Assembly: GCA_001970955.1 (NCBI GenBank)
Contig: MPUH01001096.1
Coordinates: forward strand, 1 to 24,261
Source: Stentor coeruleus
Taxonomy: Eukaryota > Ciliophora > Heterotrichea > Heterotrichida > Stentoridae
Length of the DNA: 24,261 bases
Direction of reading: 5' to 3'
Both the position numbers and the translations under genes were made by a program. Below are positions 18,120 through 24,261 of the stretch, one piece after another; the first letter of the stretch is position 1; each line of letters opens with the position of its first letter. The notes under the pieces are model-generated. The model was given only the letters and a program-made list of their open reading frames with translations, did not search any database and was not told the origin of the DNA.

Positions 18120-18228
18120 ATTTTGCATGCAAGGTTTTGAATTAGAATTTGGAGACTAACTTTATATGCTTATGGTTTTAGGCTAGTTTTTTTAGCATTA
18201 TTTCTGATATATTTTATAATACTATCTA

Positions 18229-18867
18229 TTACAACCCATCTAAATTTTCTTCCTTCCAATCTTTATTCTCATTCGGTAATTGTGGTTCTTCAACATTTGA
18301 TCTATCTACTTGTGGAGGATTAGCATTATTCGCATTGCTAAGTGCAGTAACTCTAGATTTTTTTCTTTCCAAGGCAACCACAATAACTCCAATAATCAGT
18401 AGCATATCAACAAATAATGTAAAAGTAATCATAAAAATTGACATACCCCAATAAGCTTTAGATCTAGCACAGTCATTTGGTGTGGCAATAACCTCAATTC
18501 CCCAAAGACTCCACCCGGTATTAAAAGTAAAATAAACTAAGTAAAGAACAAAAGTAACAGTTAGTGAATGCATCTTAGGAATAAGCTGAAACAATAAGTT
18601 CGCATATATTAAAGCAAAAGTGTAGTAAAAAATCATTTGTCCAAGTAAAAAAGCAAAAAGTTCATCATCTTGATCAGGTCCTTCACACTGATCTTTATAA
18701 AAAAACAAAATAACCCCAGCTAGCAGTCCAATAAGCACAAGTACAAAAGTAGGAACTGCTGTATAGACAAAAGCTACTTCACTATACCCTATTAAAAACT
18801 TCTCAAAATCATTTTTAGCTCGGCCACGTTCATCAAATCTTAAAGTAGCTATTCTGATGCCTTCCAT
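18229..18867 (-). CDS. Four-helix membrane protein, unknown
   Basis: 212 aa, ATG at 18867, TAA at 18231-18229. An N-terminal cytosolic-looking stretch (RIATLRFDERGRAKNDFEKF) is followed by hydrophobic segments at about 32-57, 72-97, 101-126 and 139-166, then a hydrophilic Asn/Glu/Pro-rich tail of about 45 residues. Loop cysteines occur after helix 1 (KDQCEGPDQDD) and before helix 4 (NDCARSK), so both fall on the same, presumably lumenal or extracellular, side and may pair. No family recognised. Its ATG lies only 25 bp below the stop of the MORN gene on the same strand, so its promoter must overlap that gene's 3' end, or the pair is transcribed together. Confidence 0.75.
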   Translation of the reverse strand: MEGIRIATLRFDERGRAKNDFEKFLIGYSEVAFVYTAVPTFVLVLIGLLAGVILFFYKDQCEGPDQDDELFAFLLGQMIFYYTFALIYANLLFQLIPKMHSLTVTFVLYLVYFTFNTGWSLWGIEVIATPNDCARSKAYWGMSIFMITFTLFVDMLLIIGVIVVALERKKSRVTALSNANNANPPQVDRSNVEEPQLPNENKDWKEENLDGL

Positions 18868-18892
18868 AACTATCTATATAAAGGTAATTATT

Positions 18893-21800
18893 TTATTCAG
18901 TTATAACTGAAATGCTCCCACCTTCTCTTTTGCCCATATTCCATACACCTTTAAAAGTTTTGAGGGTTTTTTTCTTTTTATCAAACCACGTATATTCTCC
19001 TTCACCATGCTGCTGTCCATCAAACCATCCTCCTTTATAATGCTTCCCATCTGGCCAAAAAAACTCCCCAAAGCCTTGCTTGACATCCATGATATATTCA
19101 CCTACATATTTTCTCCCATCTTGCCATATAAACTCTCCTTTGCCATGAAGTTTTCCATCGGACCAATCGCCGATATAGATTTTCCCTGACTTCCATCTGA
19201 ATTCCCCTTTGCCATTTGGAAGGCCATTAATAAAAGTCCCTTTATATATATTTCCATCTGAATATAAAAGCCGACCTTCACCTTGTCGGATCCCATCTAC
19301 AAAATCCCCATCATATCTTGATCCATCAGGAAGCTTTTCACATCCTTTGCCATAAGGTTTACTGTTTTTAAATTCCCCTTCATAGACAATCCCGTTTTTA
19401 AATTGCATTTTGCCCATACCAGTGAGGATATCATTCTGAATCATCCCTTCATAAATATCTCCGTTCTCAAATACAACACGTCCAGAACCATGCATTTGAC
19501 CTTTGTTCCAGTCACCAATATACCTTTTACAGGACGGCCATAAGTAATTTCCTTTTCCATGAAACACATAATTCCTAAAATCCCCTTCATATAAACTCCC
19601 ATCTGGTTTTGACATCTTCCCTAAGCCAGTCAGTTGTCCTTCTAAGAAATTCCCTTCAAAAACACTACCATCTGGATGTTTTTCTATACCTTTTCCATGA
19701 GGAACACCAGCTTGGAAGTACCCTTCAAAAGTCTTTCCTGAACTATATTGCATTATCCCTTGACCTTGAATCTCATTTTTTACAAACTGCCCTTCATATT
19801 TATCTCCATTTTCCAGTTTCAAAGTTCCTTTGCCATGCATTAGATTCTTTAGCCACTCTCCATCATATTCTTTACCTGAATCCCATTTAAATTCTCCAAC
19901 ACCATGAAACATATCATCAACAAAATCGCCATAATAAACTCCATCTGGGGTCATAAGTTTACCTTCTCCTACTTTTTTTCCATTTGCAAAACCCCCATCA
20001 TATATGCAACCATTTTCATGAAGTTTACCACGGCCATGACGTTTTCCCCCTATAAAGTCCCCATCATAGATTGTCCCGTCTGGCATTGTTTCTCGAGCTT
20101 TACCATGGACTTTACCATCTTTAAATGATCCTTCGATTGTCCGCCCATCGTTTAAAGTTAGAAAACCATGACCTTCAGGAATCCCGTTAGCAATCTCTCC
20201 TTCGTAGGTACCTCCTGAAACTTTTAGAGTAACTTTGCCTATAAGTTCACCTTTTTGCCAATGGCATTTGATTGGGTTTGATGAGTCTAGGGTAATTGTT
20301 CCATCACCGTCAAGAAGGTCGTCCATGTAGATAGCTTCGATGGTTTTCCCTGGGCTACGAATTATAGCTTTTCCTTGCTTACGTCCATGCACCCAAATTG
20401 CTTGCACTATAGAAGAGTCAGGAAGTATTTCTTTACCCTGCCCATGCGGAACATTCTGATAGAAATCTCCTTCATAAACACTCCCATCAAATTTTAAAAG
20501 TTTTCCTTTTCCACTTCTCAACCCTCTGACAAATAATCCTTCATATCTTGATCCATCAGAAAGAATTTCAGTACAGTTCCCACTAGCAAACCCTGACTCA
20601 AAATTCCCTTTAATCACTGATTTGTCAGGATTTGTCAACTCGCCTTCTCCTTCTCTAATCCCATATTTAAACATCCCCATATAAATACTCCCATCAGTTG
20701 ATTTTTCTAGACCTTTTCCTTCAAGTTTGCCTTTTTTGAATTTCCCTTCATATTCATCATAAACGTTTTTATCGATTTTATCATTTTCAACTTTGTACAT
20801 TTTAAGTTTGCCCTCGCCCCAAAAATAGTCATTGTGGAAATATCCTTCGTATTCGTATTTTTGTGTTTGGAGTTTGCCTTGACCTTCTTTAAGCCCATTT
20901 TGGAGCTCCCCTTCATAGATTTCTTCGCCGGTTTCGAGGATACCTTTGCCTGTGAGGCTGTTTTTTTGGAACTGCCCTTCGTAGGTGAAAGTGGAGGATT
21001 TTAGTTTGCCGAAACCTTGCTTCAGTCCATCTTTGAAATCCCCTTCGTAGTGTTCGTTGCCTTTAATTAGAATTCCTTTGCCGCTGATTTTATCATTGGC
21101 AAAAGTCCCTTCATACTGAAAGTCTGATGTTATCATTTTACCCTGGCCATTCTTTAAGCCGTTTACAAAAAAACCTTCATACCTTTCATTATTTGTCACC
21201 ATAATACCTTTTCCATGAAACTTATCATTCTGGAACTCCCCTTCAAAACTAAATGCCTGAGCTTTCAATAGCCCCTGGCCATGTTTGATTCCTTTAACAA
21301 AATCTCCTTCATAAAATTTATCGTCCCACTTCATTTTACCTTTTCCCTGTATATGGTCCATTTGAAACAGTCCTTCGTACTCAAATTTAGGTGTAACCAG
21401 TTTGCCAAATCCTTCTTTAATTCCTTTCATAAACTCACCTGTATATAAATTGTCCTGCCATTTCAAATTCCCTTTTCCATGAAATAAATTCTTGACAAAA
21501 TTCCCATGATATTCAAAACCTGGAGTTACAAGCCTTCCATTGCCATCTTTCATACCATTTTTAAACTCGCCTTCATATGTCGCAGCAGGATTGACTAATG
21601 TCTCTTTACCTTTACCATGTAAAACCCCTTCTAAGAAATTTCCAATAAACTGGTCGCCATTGATGCTTTTATACTCTCCAAGTCCTGTGATTTTTCCAAA
21701 CTCCATTTCCCCTCTGTATTCTCCTCCATCTCTCATAAGCAGGACTCCATTACCGTGCATTTCTCCTTTAGCAAAAGTTCCTTCATATGATTTCCTACTG

Positions 21801-22378
21801 CCTTTATGCCAGACATAAACTCCTTTACCGTTTTGCAAATTTTCAGCCCATTCACCTGTATAGTAGCTTCCATCAGGCCAAATCATCCTCCCCAAACCAT
21901 GCCGATAGTCTCCACTAAATAGCCCATAATACTTACTCCCATCAGTAAGAACCTCTGTACCTAAACCACAGCGTAATAATTGAGCCATGTCCCATTCACC
22001 TTCATATAAAACTCCATCAGGAAGTACCACGCACTTATGGAATTCATATATTTTACTTGATTCAACAGGCACAGATGGAAGCACTGACTCAAAGTTTTTT
22101 ATAAACTCTAGAACTTTAGAACTTATCTCACGGTTAAAGGGGGGATATGGTAACACTGGCTTTTGTGGGCTTTGCCCTTGAGCTTTAAACTGATTGAGTA
22201 AAGGCCTGAGCTTTGACCTTATCATATAACTTCTTACAACGGTCTGCAGAGCAATTTGCGTTTCTAAGGAAACTAGAATACAATTGATGTTTTCTTGATG
22301 AAGTCTTTTCTTGTGGGTTGGCATCATGTAATCACTTGATTCTTGTTCGTAATACATGCATGAACAGGTGTCTCCCAT
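18893..22378 (-). CDS. Large MORN-repeat protein with acylation-type N terminus
   Basis: 1161 aa, ATG at 22378, TAA at 18895-18893, no intron. By eye 45 tandem MORN-type units (22-23 aa, core YEGxFxxGxxHGxGxL) run from about residue 117 to the end. The N terminus MGDTCSCM fits N-myristoylation (Gly2, Ser6) with Cys5 and Cys7 as possible palmitoylation sites. Residues 44-54 (LQTVVRSYMIR) form an incomplete IQ motif, a possible calmodulin contact. MORN arrays form long beta-solenoid rods and occur in cortical, ciliary and membrane-junction scaffolds; some bind phospholipid. Units 8-18 form a higher-order 44-residue dimer repeat. Units 24-26 are degenerate. The repeats are many codons diverged, so this is an old array, not an assembly collapse. 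Role inferred: cortical or membrane-associated scaffold. Confidence 0.93.
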   Translation of the reverse strand: MGDTCSCMYYEQESSDYMMPTHKKRLHQENINCILVSLETQIALQTVVRSYMIRSKLRPLLNQFKAQGQSPQKPVLPYPPFNREISSKVLEFIKNFESVLPSVPVESSKIYEFHKCVVLPDGVLYEGEWDMAQLLRCGLGTEVLTDGSKYYGLFSGDYRHGLGRMIWPDGSYYTGEWAENLQNGKGVYVWHKGSRKSYEGTFAKGEMHGNGVLLMRDGGEYRGEMEFGKITGLGEYKSINGDQFIGNFLEGVLHGKGKETLVNPAATYEGEFKNGMKDGNGRLVTPGFEYHGNFVKNLFHGKGNLKWQDNLYTGEFMKGIKEGFGKLVTPKFEYEGLFQMDHIQGKGKMKWDDKFYEGDFVKGIKHGQGLLKAQAFSFEGEFQNDKFHGKGIMVTNNERYEGFFVNGLKNGQGKMITSDFQYEGTFANDKISGKGILIKGNEHYEGDFKDGLKQGFGKLKSSTFTYEGQFQKNSLTGKGILETGEEIYEGELQNGLKEGQGKLQTQKYEYEGYFHNDYFWGEGKLKMYKVENDKIDKNVYDEYEGKFKKGKLEGKGLEKSTDGSIYMGMFKYGIREGEGELTNPDKSVIKGNFESGFASGNCTEILSDGSRYEGLFVRGLRSGKGKLLKFDGSVYEGDFYQNVPHGQGKEILPDSSIVQAIWVHGRKQGKAIIRSPGKTIEAIYMDDLLDGDGTITLDSSNPIKCHWQKGELIGKVTLKVSGGTYEGEIANGIPEGHGFLTLNDGRTIEGSFKDGKVHGKARETMPDGTIYDGDFIGGKRHGRGKLHENGCIYDGGFANGKKVGEGKLMTPDGVYYGDFVDDMFHGVGEFKWDSGKEYDGEWLKNLMHGKGTLKLENGDKYEGQFVKNEIQGQGIMQYSSGKTFEGYFQAGVPHGKGIEKHPDGSVFEGNFLEGQLTGLGKMSKPDGSLYEGDFRNYVFHGKGNYLWPSCKRYIGDWNKGQMHGSGRVVFENGDIYEGMIQNDILTGMGKMQFKNGIVYEGEFKNSKPYGKGCEKLPDGSRYDGDFVDGIRQGEGRLLYSDGNIYKGTFINGLPNGKGEFRWKSGKIYIGDWSDGKLHGKGEFIWQDGRKYVGEYIMDVKQGFGEFFWPDGKHYKGGWFDGQQHGEGEYTWFDKKKKTLKTFKGVWNMGKREGGSISVITE
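20870..21529 (-). repeat. Five 44-residue (132-bp) dimer repeats inside the MORN array
   Basis: Protein residues 284-327, 328-371, 372-415, 416-459 and 460-503 are five consecutive units of exactly 44 aa. Each joins one MORN of the type xxFxYEGxFxNDxxxGKG to one of the type xxYEGxFxxGLKxGQGKL. A half unit follows at 504-525. Other units of the array are mostly 23 aa and lack this alternation. Confidence 0.8.
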
Positions 22379-24261
22379 TATAAAAAATGTTTATTTTATC
22401 AATAGATTTATATGGTTATTCGAAGAATTCTAGGTAGAGGTAAATGAAGAATTTCATGAAAAACGGTTTTCTAGGAATTTAATATGTCCAGCTCGACTTA
22501 TCTAGGAGTTGATATTGATGTTTTGGACTTTGAAGTCGATATGGTGAAGTTTTGCCCGGCCGTTTAGTAGGCTTTTTACCATTTTGCTATAGACTATGTG
22601 CTTTTTGAGCATTTTACGAGAAATTTCAATACGAAATGAAAATTAGGACTATAATTGTCTTGAGGAGAACTAATAGGGGAAGCTGAAGCAAGAGGTCTGG
22701 ACCTGAAGCTTAGGAGAGCTTGAATAAGTAGATGTTTCGGGTAGCTTAGCTCACTTAGAGTGTCCACTTTTTGATTAAGAGTTTTGGTTGGACTGATAAA
22801 ATTTATTTAGATTTTAGGGTAATCTTACTATTAAAGATGTATTGTTTGTAGACTTACTAGATTTTGTGTATTAAGTCACTTCTAAATGGCTTTTAATCTG
22901 CTTAGCATATAACTATTTTCCTTTATAAAAATTTTTATCCAAATTACTTCCTTATAAACCTTACAATCATTATTCTCTAAATTTTCCAAACTCTTTAATC
23001 CTATTCTTATTATTTATATATATACATGAAAGATAAAATTCTTATAATCTTGTCTGTCAAAAATACATTTTTTAGCTTGAAATAAGCATAGAAAATCATA
23101 GGTTTGCCCTGATAAGAGGAACAAAATCAAAGATAAAAAGTTGTTAATCAAAAAAATAAGAGTTAAATCTAAATAATCCAAATTTTACTACAACAAGTCT
23201 ATTTGATTTTTATAAGATACTCGTTATCTTCTAAAATATATTTAGACCAATTCCTAACTGCTGCCATAAAGTTTATCTAAACATATCTTATATTAAATAT
23301 AGGAAAACCTCTAACAAAATTCTTAAATCAAAGAAAACACAGTATATATAACGCTCTATTTAGACCAAAGCAGTAATAAAGAAAAAGTTTTATTTAAAAT
23401 TTGTGATATTGTGAAAAATAGCACCCTAGAATCATATCAACTCATAATTGTGTATGNAAAAATAGCACCCTAGAATCATATCAACTCATAATTGTGTATG
23501 CATCTTATAGTAATGCATATCCTTATGATATTGTAAAGTTAATTAATTATTAAATTTTATATCACTGTCATATAAAAAGCATCATATATATTTAGAAAAT
23601 ATTTTACTTTAACCCATAAAAAGTAAGGTAATAAAGGCACCCTTTATGAAAGCGAAATGAATATTAAAAAAATTCTGGAAATTGCTTAGTAATAATCTTA
23701 ATATACACTTAAAATGTTGCCATAATCTAAGAGTGAAAAATGAACTTGGTAGGTATATTAATCAGCAGAGTTTTAATACTATGATTAAGTATTATAAAAT
23801 ATTTTATCGAAAGGATAAGAATCCGTAATAATATTAAACAATTTTTGATTTTATTAGCTCAGAGGAAATCAAATTTTAGGTTAATCTTCAAAAATATATA
23901 AGCTTTTAGTTATGGAATGAGGAAGGTTTATAGCTCCAGCATTTTAGTAAAAGAATTTATATTAGAAGCTAGCAAAAAAACTTATAAATTCTTAAAGCTT
24001 TTTCCTAAGAAAGACTTCGCCTTTAAATTTATTTTGAACATAATCATGATATAGAATAATATAAAAGACATAATTATTTGATTAGAATTCTTTAAAATTA
24101 TTTATGCATTCATTTATTTAAGCATATTTTTTATAAGCAGATAAAACTATTTTAAGATTACAGTTAAATATTAAGGGAAATTACATATAATTTAATAACA
24201 ATAGAGCGTGCTATTTATGACTATAAAATACAGAAAGTATTATTAATTTTAAGATGAAATA
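22379..24261. other. AT-rich terminal gap, no supported gene
   Basis: About 1.9 kb upstream of the MORN gene. 22480-22800 is GC-richer with short hairpins (AGGTC/GACCT at 22693-22704; AAGCT/AGCTT at 22706-22721), but its stop-codon density is what chance gives, so coding is not supported. Short plus frames near 23660-23825 (ending KDKNP) and 23917-24054 (45 codons) are unrecognised. An assembly repeat surrounds the N at 23457. No RNA gene could be assigned. Confidence 0.5.
23414..23500 (+). repeat. Exact 43-bp direct repeat around a single N (assembly artefact)
   Basis: Copy 1 is 23414-23456, N is 23457, copy 2 is 23458-23500. The copies are identical, the same signature as at 14087-14169, here in intergenic DNA. 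Confidence 0.9.

Noticed and set aside
18901-22181. Several frames of 60-93 codons on both strands within the MORN gene
   Set aside because: They are by-products of the periodic Gly/Asp/Lys-rich repeat and none continues beyond it.
23917-24054. 45-codon plus frame
   Set aside because: Too short and unrecognised, with no partner exon joined by the local intron pattern.
1-24261. CRISPR arrays, insertion sequences, operon-style Shine-Dalgarno sites, telomeric ends
   Set aside because: None seen; the introns and the Pol III-type tRNA gene mark this as eukaryotic nuclear DNA, and no telomere repeat is present at either end.

Overview
The window reads as heterotrich ciliate macronuclear DNA, most likely Stentor or a close relative; this is an inference from sequence features alone. 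Six introns can be placed, and every one is exactly 15 nt, fitting GTRNNNNNTANNTAG. The code looks standard: the many tryptophans in the well-recognised genes, about 20 of them in the MORN protein, are all TGG, and TAA, TAG and TGA each end at least one gene. This argues against Blepharisma (TGA = Trp) and against ciliates that read TAA/TAG as Gln. Intergenic DNA is very AT-rich, genes are compact, and some genes are only 10-25 bp apart.

Layout. 39-2255 (+): unknown basic protein with one intron. 2309-2629 (-): small hypothetical. 2656-3100 (+): decayed AGC-type protein kinase gene, inside an AT-rich 2 kb gap. 4695-6239 (+): protein with two cyclic-nucleotide-binding domains; a 15-nt intron lies silently in frame inside the first domain. 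6980-8503 (+): three-exon SEC14/CRAL-TRIO lipid-binding protein ending in a CaaX-like box. 8740-8863: 62-bp tandem duplication. 9057-9590 (-): LYR-motif protein. 9841-10314 (-): four-helix membrane protein. 10440-10800: unexplained island of coding-like GC. 11032-11847 (-): seven-helix cAMP-receptor-like GPCR. 12325-13176 (-): TLC-domain membrane protein, divergent from a secreted or lumenal protein at 13187-14308 (+) with 10 bp between start codons. 14664-15548 (+): unknown basic protein. 15789-16790 (-): ERGIC3/Erv46-like cargo receptor. 16954-17952 (-): three-exon mevalonate kinase. 18033-18112 (+): tRNA-Leu(AAG). 18229-18867 (-): four-helix membrane protein. 18893-22378 (-): 1161-residue protein with 45 MORN-type repeats and an acylation-type N terminus. 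22379-24261: AT-rich DNA with no convincing gene.

The genes do not form one pathway. Several concern membranes and lipids: the SEC14 protein, TLC protein, Erv46-like receptor, MORN protein and mevalonate kinase, which feeds isoprenoid and prenyl-group synthesis. The cyclic-nucleotide-binding protein and the GPCR suggest signalling.

The two N bases, at 14128 and 23457, each sit between exact direct repeats of 41 and 43 bp. They look like contig ends that overlap but were never merged. The first adds a false 14-codon duplication to a gene. I saw no convincing new multi-gene system. The most useful points are the 15-nt introns, one of them hidden inside an open frame, the kinase relic, the possibly prenylated SEC14 protein, and the 44-residue higher-order repeat in the MORN protein.
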